NCBI GenBank assembly: GCA_003164255.1
Contig: PLST01000457.1
Span: forward strand, 1-9,270
DNA: 9,270 nt
Direction of reading: 5' to 3'
DNA from: Acidobacteriaceae bacterium
Lineage (GTDB): Bacteria > Acidobacteriota > Terriglobia > Terriglobales > Acidobacteriaceae
Made by a program: the position numbers and the translations under genes. Shown piece by piece: positions 1 to 5,639 of the stretch. The stretch's first letter is position 1. Each line of letters begins with the position of its first letter. Below the pieces are notes generated by a model that saw nothing but the letters and a program-made list of their open reading frames with translations, was not told the origin of the DNA and ran no database searches.

Positions 1-397
1 GGCTGGTGGTGCCGATTTTCTGGCGGCCTGGCGCGCTTTCTGCTGCCAGCTCGATCATGCGGTGGTAAGGCAGGATCACCTGGGTGCGATTGGAAACAAA
101 CAGCTGCTTGTCCACATCAACACCCAGCTCACGAAGCCGGTTGACTTCAGACAGGAAGGCCAGCGGATCAAGCACCACGCCGTTGCCGATGATGCCCTTG
201 CAGCCCTTACGCAGGACGCCGCAGGGAATGAGCTGAAGCACAAACTTCTGCCCGCCGATGATGACGGTATGACCGGCATTATGGCCGCCGGCGTAGCGAG
301 CCACCGCTGAGAACCGCTCGCTGAGCACGTCAACAATCTTGCCTTTGCCTTCGTCGCCCCACTGGGCGCCCAGTACCACAGCCGTCTTTGCTCGCAT
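1..397 (-). CDS. purA: Adenylosuccinate synthetase, N-terminal part (runs off the left edge)
   Basis: This cytoplasmic enzyme joins IMP and aspartate using GTP to make adenylosuccinate, the first step from IMP to AMP. The visible 132 residues begin MRAKTAVVLGAQWGDEGKGK. They hold the family's glycine-rich nucleotide loop GDEGKGK at residues 14-20, including Asp15, which matches catalytic Asp13 of E. coli PurA. GGHNAGHT follows at 37-44, with His43 matching catalytic His41. Further on come the conserved GNGVVLDP stretch and the end of the fragment, QKIGTTS. The family is about 430 residues long, so roughly two thirds lies outside the window. The ATG at 397-395 is chosen because the conserved N-terminus starts right after it; a GGAAGG sequence lies just upstream at an unusually short distance. 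The gene is divergent from the DUF3300 gene. The identification is very secure. Confidence 0.97.
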   Translation of the reverse strand, partial: MRAKTAVVLGAQWGDEGKGKIVDVLSERFSAVARYAGGHNAGHTVIIGGQKFVLQLIPCGVLRKGCKGIIGNGVVLDPLAFLSEVNRLRELGVDVDKQLFVSNRTQVILPYHRMIELAAESAPGRQKIGTTS

Positions 398-588
398 TTC
401 CTTCCAATCCTCGAATCCTGAGTCGCCCAGAGGAGTAAAGCAGCCTCTGCGGCGCCCAAAAAAAAGCCGGCGCCAGAAACTCCATGGGCCGCAACACGAA
501 GGCGCTGGTCCACTAACCCTGCACCAGGTTTGATGATAAACCCTGAACACGTGGGCGGGTCCCGAACGGAAAGAAGGGTTTACTCCTC
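398..588 (-). promoter_or_regulatory. purA leader with competing inverted repeats and a T8 tract
   Basis: This non-coding stretch lies directly upstream of purA. Read on the minus strand, element A (588-576, GAGGAGTAAACCC) can pair perfectly with element B (543-537, GGGTTTA) through 7 bp. It can instead pair with element C (439-430, TTTACTCCTC) through 10 bp. Both pairings use A, so they exclude each other. Element B also sits in a small hairpin of its own (GGTTTGATGATAAACC, 527-542). Between B and C lies a run of eight T (465-458 on the minus strand) after a GC-rich GGCGCCGGC. The layout resembles an attenuator or riboswitch-like leader, but I recognise no known riboswitch family. The GC-rich stem before the T run is weak, and no clear -35/-10 pair is visible. 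The repeats are seen; the regulatory role is inferred. Confidence 0.25.
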
Positions 589-654
589 GCGCCGGGTTTT
601 TCGTGCCCCTGTCTCCCGATTTTTCGCCCCGCCCCAGACAATTTCACGCAACTA

Positions 655-716
655 ACCCGGGATTGCCGGGTCTAGACAGTACATGCCCTCGTAGAGGGCA
701 CAGACAGTCATGCCCC
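655..716. repeat. Cluster of hairpins and a near-direct repeat upstream of the DUF3300 gene
   Basis: Three structures sit close together. A hairpin ACCCGG-GATTG-CCGGGT spans 655-671. A perfect 7-bp inverted repeat TGCCCTC-GTA-GAGGGCA spans 684-700. A near-direct repeat occurs as GACAGTACATGCCC (675-688) and GACAGTCATGCCCC (703-716), 28 bases apart and differing by one inserted base. The palindrome GTCTAGAC (670-677) overlaps the first copy. This could be a pair of regulator sites or a structured leader for the downstream gene. No sigma-70 promoter hexamers stand out. The rest of 589-863 shows no convincing gene or other signal. Confidence 0.35.
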
Positions 717-863
717 GGGGCGGTCCCGAGGCCCAGGAACGAGCGAGGGCACATGAAACCCCAGGCTTATCCGCAGGCATCCCCCGTTGCCGGCATTTCC
801 CATTTTTTCCCAGCTCTCTTCGCCAAGCCAACCCTGAAGCCCCAAAGAACCGGCCCCAAGTCA

Positions 864-2660
864 ATGATCCTCAGGCGTTTGGTGGCTCTTGGTATGGCGG
901 CTCTCCTGTTGCCGCTCGCTCAGGTAGAGGTTCTGGCCCAGCAGGCACCCGGTTGGCCACAGGCAAACCCGTATCCGCCGGGTCAGCCCTACAGTGGCCA
1001 GTATTCGCAGTCTCCCTACCCCCAGAATCAGCCGTATAACAACCAGTACGCGCCCAGTGAGCCGCAAGGCTACGCGCGGCCCGCCTACGGTCAGCAACCC
1101 AGTTATGGTCAGCAGCCGCCTGCCGCCGACCAGCCTAATGCTGACGCAGGACCCGGCGGATACGCGCCCGGCTATCAACAGCCGCAACCTGCCGCCCAGC
1201 CATTTACGGCCGAGCAGCTTGAAGAGATGCTTGCGCCCATCGCACTCTATCCTGACGGATTGCTGGCCCAGGTGCTGGCCGCAGCCACCTACCCTGACCA
1301 AGTGTCAGTGGCCGATCAATGGTTGCGCGCTCAGGGATACGCCTCCGCTGACCAGATTGCAGGCGCTGCCCAGGCGCAGAACTGGGACCCAAGCGTGAAG
1401 GCGCTGACAGCATTCCCGCAGGTGCTGGCCGAGATGAACCAGAATCTCGCGTGGACCACCGATGTCGGTAATGCCTATTACAACCAGCCGCAGGATGTGA
1501 TGCAGACGGTACAGGTTCTTCGCCAGCGCGCCCAGGCGGCCGGAACGCTTGAGAATTCGCCCCAGGAAACTGTCAGCTACGACCAGGGAAATATCGAACT
1601 GGCTCCCCCCAATCCGCAGGTGGTGTACGTGCCAGCTTATAACCCGTGGGATGCTTACGGTCAGCCGATCTCTCCTTACCCCGGCTTTTCTTTGCTTGGA
1701 GCATTGCAGTCGTTTGCCGGATCGGGGGTTCTTCAGTTCGGCATGGGAATCGCCATGACGGCCTTTATGCACACGGGCTTCGGATGGCTCAGTTGGGCGC
1801 TGGACTGGCTTGGCAGCTCCATTCTGTTCAACCACTCCAGCTACTCTTCGCGCAGTACGTCGGTGGCTCGCTGGGGTGGCGGGTACGGTCACGGCGGATT
1901 TGGCCGCGGAGGCTACGGCTCGCAAGCCTGGGGTTCCAACGGCGGATCGGGCTACGGCAGATCGGGTTATGCAGGATCGGGCCAAGGCTATAATCGGAGT
2001 CAGATGGAACGGGAACGTACCGGCCAGTCCCGCGACGCCTACGGCCGCCAGGGCTCTTACTCCTCCAACGGCTACAACCGGGGCTACGGTTACACCGGCG
2101 GCTACCAGCAGAACAGGGAATACACGCGTCCGCAGCAAGGGTATGGATCAACCCGGCCAACCATGGGAAGCGAGTATGCGGCAGGTTCAAACAGAGGTTA
2201 TTCGGCGCGGCCTGAAAACGCCGTTCGCCCGGCCTTCCAGGACTACGCCTACAGCCGTGCTCAGCAGCGAACGCAGCCACAGATGCCCGCCCGGCAGCAG
2301 CAGGCTTACGCCAGGCCAGGCTACGGTTCCAGCTTCTACGGCGGAACGGGGCAGACCTACGGCTACGGCCGCCAACAGGGGAGCAACTACGGTGCTCCTC
2401 AGCAGTCATGGCGCGCTCCCACAATGCCCAGCCAGCGTGGCGGATTCGAACAGCGTTCCTACGCCGCGTCTTCGAGCAGGGGATTCATGCAATCGGCTCC
2501 GAAACAGGAGCGGTCGGGTGGCTTCCACATGTTCGGCGGTGGACGCAGCTCAGAACATTCCTTTGGCGGCGGGAAAGCGCCCAAGAGCTACGGTGGTGGA
2601 GGCCACGGTGGTGGAGGCGGTCACTCCAGCAGCCACAGCGGCGGGGGACATCACCACTAA
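864..2660 (+). CDS. Exported DUF3300 protein with Gly/Tyr-rich low-complexity tail
   Basis: Function is unknown. From the ATG at 864 the product is 598 residues. Residues 1-25 form a textbook signal peptide (MILRR, a Leu/Ala core, cleavage after VLA). A Pro/Gln/Tyr-rich linker covers about 26-113. The DUF3300 domain runs from about 116 to 270, with the typical APIALYPDGLLAQVL (124-138), WDPSVKALTAFPQVL (174-188) and PNPQVVYVPAYNP (249-261) motifs. A hydrophobic stretch at about 274-322 may be membrane-associated. From about 337 to the end the protein is Gly/Tyr/Ser/Gln/Arg-rich with GYG and RGG-like repeats, closing in a Gly/His tail with six His in the last 22 residues. The open frame extends upstream. 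An in-frame ATG at 753 with GAGGG just before it would add 37 residues ahead of the signal peptide, so 864 is preferred although its ribosome site is poor. It is convergent with the next minus-strand gene. DUF3300 membership is secure; the role is probably in the envelope. Confidence 0.9.
   Translation: MILRRLVALGMAALLLPLAQVEVLAQQAPGWPQANPYPPGQPYSGQYSQSPYPQNQPYNNQYAPSEPQGYARPAYGQQPSYGQQPPAADQPNADAGPGGYAPGYQQPQPAAQPFTAEQLEEMLAPIALYPDGLLAQVLAAATYPDQVSVADQWLRAQGYASADQIAGAAQAQNWDPSVKALTAFPQVLAEMNQNLAWTTDVGNAYYNQPQDVMQTVQVLRQRAQAAGTLENSPQETVSYDQGNIELAPPNPQVVYVPAYNPWDAYGQPISPYPGFSLLGALQSFAGSGVLQFGMGIAMTAFMHTGFGWLSWALDWLGSSILFNHSSYSSRSTSVARWGGGYGHGGFGRGGYGSQAWGSNGGSGYGRSGYAGSGQGYNRSQMERERTGQSRDAYGRQGSYSSNGYNRGYGYTGGYQQNREYTRPQQGYGSTRPTMGSEYAAGSNRGYSARPENAVRPAFQDYAYSRAQQRTQPQMPARQQQAYARPGYGSSFYGGTGQTYGYGRQQGSNYGAPQQSWRAPTMPSQRGGFEQRSYAASSSRGFMQSAPKQERSGGFHMFGGGRSSEHSFGGGKAPKSYGGGGHGGGGGHSSSHSGGGHHH
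2590..2619 (+). repeat. Two tandem 15-bp units encoding the Gly/His tail
   Basis: ACGGTGGTGGAGGCC at 2590-2604 is followed directly by ACGGTGGTGGAGGCG at 2605-2619, a tandem duplication with one final-base difference. It sits in the 3' end of the DUF3300 gene and encodes glycine-rich, histidine-containing tail sequence. The in-frame 15-bp unit suggests the tail can grow or shrink by slippage without breaking the frame. Confidence 0.7.
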
Positions 2661-2665
2661 TCCCT

Positions 2666-2681
2666 GCTGAACTTCTTCAGC
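2666..2681. terminator. Small hairpin between convergent genes
   Basis: GCTGAA-CTTC-TTCAGC forms a perfect 6-bp stem with a 4-base loop in the 16-base gap between the DUF3300 stop and the stop of the convergent membrane gene, whose TGA (2679-2677) lies inside the stem. It could work as a terminator in both directions. It has no T-run on either side, so it is at best a weak candidate. Confidence 0.3.
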
Positions 2682-3128
2682 CGAGCGACTGGGTTCTCGG
2701 GCCTGGAGCGATGAACTCAAACGGTTCATGGCCGAAAGCTTCGTCCGCGAGCATCATCAGGATTCCAGCGATCCAAAGCACATGGCCGATTAGCGGAACC
2801 AGGGGTACCAGCCAAAAGTAGATCCAGGTGGCTCCCATGAACGCCACGATGGCGCCGCCCATGATGCGCCGCGTCCACACCATCCGGGGGCGGATGAGAA
2901 ACACCAGGTAGAAGAGAATCAGAGGCTTGATCCAGCCGCTCAAAATGGCCAGGAAGTCCTTTGAATGCCACACTTCGCGGCTGAAAGTATTCATCAGCGT
3001 CACCCAGGCACAGAACCATCCGCGGTACACATCCGGGGGCAGTGCTCCCGGGGCGGCACCTGCTTGCACGCCGGCAAAAAGAACGCAGCCACATATATGC
3101 AGAATCCGGCGATCCGCGCTTTTTGCAC
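2677..3128 (-). CDS. Small polytopic membrane protein, probably interrupted by a frameshift
   Basis: Function is unknown. The 3' part (about 3060-2677, some 127 codons) is one clear frame with hydrophobic segments at about 2952-2893, 2865-2809 and 2802-2749. It includes WLVPLVPLIGHVLWIAG and ends in a soluble tail. Upstream of about 3060 this frame turns into unlikely sequence. The neighbouring frame over 3119-3060 instead reads ARIAGFCIYVAAFFLPACKQ, a good first membrane helix. Joining the two across one missing base near 3060 gives a sensible protein of about 150 residues with four helices. The listed start, GTG at 3128, belongs to that upstream frame and is uncertain, with no good ribosome site. 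Read without a shift, the 3' frame stays open up to a GTG at 3282. The cause may be a real inactivating mutation or a sequencing error. It is divergent from the gene at 3351. Confidence 0.55.
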
Positions 3129-3336
3129 CGCGCGTGCAACCGCTTGAGATTGAGCTCTTTGTGCGATAACTGTGTTCCTTTCCCGCCGTTGGGCCTTCCC
3201 GGTTAGTTGAAGATTCGGGAACCCCGCAATGATAGACGAGTCGAAATAGGAAACGCGCAAATGTTTGCGAGCTGTTAACCACTCCCGCCCTTCACTCGTT
3301 ACAGGTGCAGGAAGAGGCCTTCAGGCTTCACTGAGC

Positions 3337-3343
3337 GAGGTGG
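3337..3343 (+). promoter_or_regulatory. Strong Shine-Dalgarno site
   Basis: GAGGTGG lies seven bases before the ATG at 3351. It is a near-ideal match to the 16S rRNA tail and fixes the start of the first gene of the sigma operon. I see no clear -35/-10 pair in the 3129-3350 gap. That gap otherwise holds only an imperfect inverted repeat, TTCCCG (3196-3201) with CGGGAA (3216-3221). Confidence 0.65.
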
Positions 3344-3350
3344 TTCTAAC

Positions 3351-4289
3351 ATGCGGCAAACAAAAAGAATTGCGGGTTTGATTTCTGCGGCGGTTACGGC
3401 GCTGCTGTTTATTGCTGGTCCGGCAACGGTGATTGCCCAGGCGCCCGCTACGCCCGAGGCCCGGACGCAGCCCTCGGCAACACCTATCAGCGACCAGGAA
3501 CTGTCTGACACACAGGATCAGCTGCTCAAGCTTCTCCGCATGAGCCCAACGCTGACGTCCGTGGTGGCCCGCGATCCCTCGCTGCTGTCAAACCAAGAGT
3601 ATGTTAACCGCAACAATCCGCAGCTGGGGCAGTTTCTGGTTCAGCACCCTGACATTGCCCGCAATCCGGAGTACTACCTGTTTACGCATCTCGAATCGCG
3701 TGGCGGACGGCGCGACCAGGCGCTGGAGCGGGCAGTGTGGCCGGAGATGTCGCAAGCGCCCAATGACTCGAGAGCCGACCAAATCGTTGACCCGATCATG
3801 GCTTTCGCGGCTTTCGCTGCCTTCCTCGCGGCGTTGGTCTGGCTGATTCGGCAATTCCTTGAGAATCGCCGCTGGTCACGCATATTCAAGCTGCAGAGCG
3901 ACGTGCACGGCAGGCTGATAGAGAAATTCGGAACGACGCAGGAGCTCGCCTCGTATATGGGCACTGAAGCGGGCAGGCGGTTTCTTGAAGCGGCTCCGAT
4001 TCCGGTGGGGTTTGAGCCCGAGCAAAGAATGCCGAATGCCGTGTCTCGGGTGCTTTGGCCGCTGCAAATCGGTGTGGTGCTGGTGCTGCTGGGCGTTGGA
4101 CTGCTTTTCCTGCGCTCGGCAGGCCCTGACATGAGTATTCCCATGCTGATTACGGGTACGGTAGTGCTGATGCCCGGAATTGGATTTATTCTGTCCGCAG
4201 GGATCACGTGGGTTCTTGCCGGACGATTGGGGCTGATTCCCGACAGCCACTCGGCATCGAACCAAGCCAACCCGCAGGACAGGCCGTGA
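3351..4289 (+). CDS. Exported membrane protein of unknown function, first gene of an ECF sigma operon
   Basis: I do not recognise a named family in this 312-residue protein. Residues 1-30 look like a signal peptide or N-terminal anchor (MRQTKR, then a hydrophobic core ending in VIAQ). A Pro/Thr/Ala-rich linker follows. A soluble region at about 48-130 includes PQLGQFLVQHPDIARNPEYY (90-109), which resembles conserved hypothetical proteins I associate with Acidobacteria; that link is from memory only. Membrane segments lie at about 147-166, 236-254 and 263-290. The soluble stretch between the first two (about 170-230) is charged and rich in aromatics. The stop is 18 bases before the sigma gene's likely start, so the three genes are probably one transcript. 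The context suggests a sensor or partner for the sigma/anti-sigma pair. This is inferred. Confidence 0.85.
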   Translation: MRQTKRIAGLISAAVTALLFIAGPATVIAQAPATPEARTQPSATPISDQELSDTQDQLLKLLRMSPTLTSVVARDPSLLSNQEYVNRNNPQLGQFLVQHPDIARNPEYYLFTHLESRGGRRDQALERAVWPEMSQAPNDSRADQIVDPIMAFAAFAAFLAALVWLIRQFLENRRWSRIFKLQSDVHGRLIEKFGTTQELASYMGTEAGRRFLEAAPIPVGFEPEQRMPNAVSRVLWPLQIGVVLVLLGVGLLFLRSAGPDMSIPMLITGTVVLMPGIGFILSAGITWVLAGRLGLIPDSHSASNQANPQDRP

Positions 4290-4307
4290 GCCGGATCGGA
4301 CCCGGCA

Positions 4308-4916
4308 GTGGCCAAGAGGCGCCCGACGCGAATGTTCTGGGAATCTTATCTACCGAGTGCTTTTGCCGGCGACGCGCAGCCCGACGTTGCGCAGCCTCTC
4401 ATGGATGATGAGGCGTTCGCGGGGTTCTACGAGCGCTCGGCACGGTCACTCTGGGCTTACCTGGCACGGACCTCTGGCGACCCTGCCCTGGCTGAGGACC
4501 TGATGCAGGAGAGCTACGTGCGGTTTCTTTCGGCGGCGGGCGCTCCATCGCATCTCAATGAGGGCGAGGTTGCGTGCCGGCGGTACCTGTTCCGGATAGC
4601 GACGAACCTGCTGCGCGACCACTGGCGGCGTCCAAGAGCAGCTTCAATTGAAGGAATTCCCGAGAACTTTTTCGCTCGACCCAGCCATGCGGCGCAGTGC
4701 GATTCGCAAATGACGCTTGGACCTGCCCTGGCAAAGATGCGACCCCGAGAGCGCCAATTGCTCTGGCTTGCGCACGCTGAGGGCTACTCCCACGGCGAGA
4801 TTGCCGAGGTTACAGGCCTGGCCAGTGCCAGCATTCGTCTGCTGCTCTTCAGGGCGCGCAGAAAGATTGCGCGCCTGCTCACGGATGAAAAACGTGGGAG
4901 GGTAAAGGCATGCTGA
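4308..4916 (+). CDS. RNA polymerase sigma factor, ECF (sigma-70) family
   Basis: This protein directs RNA polymerase to a dedicated promoter set. From the GTG at 4308 it is 202 residues. Region sigma-2 spans about 35-108, with FYERSARSLWAYLARTSGD, the hallmark LAEDLMQESYVRFL (61-74) and YLFRIATNLLRDHWRR (93-108). After a short linker, sigma-4 spans about 141-190: LAKMRPRERQLLWLAHAEGY then the helix-turn-helix SHGEIAEVTGLASASIRLLL and a basic FRARRKIARLL. Start choice is open: GTG 4308 has only a weak ribosome site, while ATG 4332 (MFWESYLP) has AAGAGG 12 bases upstream. ATG 4401 would keep both domains but lacks a ribosome site. Its 3' end overlaps the next gene by 7 bases. The ECF identification is secure; its subgroup and target promoters are unknown. 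Confidence 0.93.
   Translation: MAKRRPTRMFWESYLPSAFAGDAQPDVAQPLMDDEAFAGFYERSARSLWAYLARTSGDPALAEDLMQESYVRFLSAAGAPSHLNEGEVACRRYLFRIATNLLRDHWRRPRAASIEGIPENFFARPSHAAQCDSQMTLGPALAKMRPRERQLLWLAHAEGYSHGEIAEVTGLASASIRLLLFRARRKIARLLTDEKRGRVKAC
4896..4902 (+). promoter_or_regulatory. Shine-Dalgarno site inside the end of the sigma gene
   Basis: GGGAGGG ends seven bases before the ATG at 4910 and lies within the last codons of the sigma gene. With the ATGCTGA overlap of start and stop, it supports translational coupling, which would keep sigma and anti-sigma amounts balanced. Confidence 0.65.
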
Positions 4917-5452
4917 AAACCTGTTCACGTGAAAACGAAGTCAGGGAGCTGGTGGAGCGTGGCCAGTGGCCGCAGGCTTGCGCACCCGAGCTGCGTGCGC
5001 ACGTTGAGAGCTGCCGCTCCTGCGCCGACTACGTTCTGATCACAACCGCGTTTCGAAGCGCCCGCGCAGAAGCTGTCGCTGGCGTTACGCTGCCGCCTCC
5101 CGGCGTTCTCTGGTGGCGTGCGCAACTGCGCAGGCGTAATGCAGCGGTTGAGCGCATTGGCAGGCCGATTCTGGGCGCGCAGATCTTCGCGCTCGCCATC
5201 AATCTCATGTTGGCGGTTGCCTTCATCCTGTGGCAAGCCCGCCATGGCCTTGCCTGGCTCTCATGGTTTTCATCGACTGCGGGCCCTGCGCAGGGTCAGC
5301 AGGCGGTGTTTCATCTTGACTCTTTCTGGTCTCCTCAGTTGCTGAGTTCCGGACTCAACTCAATGACGAGCCCACTGGTGCTGATTCCCGCCATCGCCAC
5401 ACTGGTGTTGCTCGGCGGCGTGGTTGTCTATCTGGCTACTGAAAAACAGTAA
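4910..5452 (+). CDS. Membrane-bound ZAS-type anti-sigma factor
   Basis: This 180-residue protein probably binds and silences the ECF sigma factor encoded just upstream. The N-terminal cytoplasmic part carries the zinc anti-sigma signature H-x3-C-x2-C as HVESCRSC (His31, Cys35, Cys38), with another cysteine at 24 in ACAPELRAH. Two hydrophobic segments follow, at about 88-108 and 155-175. They are joined by a stretch of about 45 residues that would face the periplasm, and the C-terminus (YLATEKQ) would return to the cytoplasm. It lacks a large periplasmic sensor domain, so a partner such as the product of the gene at 3351 could supply the signal. That last step is inference. The start overlaps the sigma stop by 7 bases and has a strong ribosome site. 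Confidence 0.87.
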   Translation: MLKTCSRENEVRELVERGQWPQACAPELRAHVESCRSCADYVLITTAFRSARAEAVAGVTLPPPGVLWWRAQLRRRNAAVERIGRPILGAQIFALAINLMLAVAFILWQARHGLAWLSWFSSTAGPAQGQQAVFHLDSFWSPQLLSSGLNSMTSPLVLIPAIATLVLLGGVVVYLATEKQ

Positions 5453-5524
5453 TCCGCATCGCAATCCGAATTGCTCAGACCATCTTGCACTTGAATGTGC
5501 GGGGTGACGTCCTCCTGCTCACGA

Positions 5525-5543
5525 AGCGGCCCCTTTGGCCGCT
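5525..5543. terminator. GC-rich hairpin after the sigma operon
   Basis: AGCGGCC-CCTTT-GGCCGCT is a perfect 7-bp stem with a 5-base loop, 72 bases after the anti-sigma stop. The following bases, CTGCTATAGTTTCT, are AT-richer but hold no proper T-run. It may end the sigma operon transcript. It also covers the expected -35 position of the fucosidase promoter, so it could instead be an operator. Confidence 0.4.
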
Positions 5544-5544
5544 C

Positions 5545-5553
5545 TGCTATAGT
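5545..5553 (+). promoter_or_regulatory. Extended -10 promoter of the fucosidase gene
   Basis: TGCTATAGT is a good extended -10 (TGn followed by TATAGT, close to TATAAT). No TTGACA-like -35 is seen 17 bases upstream, which fits an extended -10 promoter or one needing an activator. Transcription starting just downstream would give a leader of about 80 bases before the ATG at 5640. Confidence 0.5.
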
Positions 5554-5572
5554 TTCTCGACGCGATTTTCAT

Positions 5573-5588
5573 GCATTTTCGAAAACGC
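5573..5588. promoter_or_regulatory. Palindrome with a central CG, possible LacI-type operator
   Basis: GCATTTTCGAAAACGC is a 16-base palindrome with a perfect 10-base core (TTTTCGAAAA) and one mismatched pair. It lies about 20 bases past the -10, a common place for a repressor site. A central CG is typical of LacI/GalR-family operators. Related half-sites follow: CGAAAAC at 5580-5586 and again at 5592-5598. A further inverted repeat, TTCGCG (5603-5608) with CGCGAA (5619-5624), sits in the leader before the ribosome site AGGAGA (5630-5635). No regulator gene is in the window. Confidence 0.35.
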
Positions 5589-5639
5589 TAACGAAAACAG
5601 CATTCGCGCCTCGCTTATCGCGAAAAAACAGGAGAACCC

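Noticed and set aside
430..588. 6S RNA or another known structured RNA in the purA leader
   Set aside because: The length and closing stem are suggestive, but I could not build the continuous long hairpin with a central bubble typical of 6S RNA, nor recognise another family.
603..752. Start of the DUF3300 protein at the GTG at 603
   Set aside because: The extra sequence is Pro/Arg-rich and overlaps the hairpin cluster. The signal peptide and better start codons lie downstream.
1305..2138. Long minus-strand open frame (277 codons) inside the DUF3300 gene
   Set aside because: It is antisense to a well-supported domain and signal peptide, and its sequence is Arg/Val/Ala-rich with no family motif. 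It is a by-product of GC-rich repetitive coding.
1810..2670. Plus-strand open frame (286 codons) overlapping the DUF3300 tail
   Set aside because: It is a shifted reading of the repetitive tail with biased Arg/Thr/Ala composition, no start signal and no domain.
3072..3113. Programmed -1 frameshift at CTTTTTG in the small membrane protein
   Set aside because: The heptamer only partly matches the slippery consensus, and slipping there would remove the LPAC end of the helix. No stimulatory stem is evident, so a simple indel is more likely.
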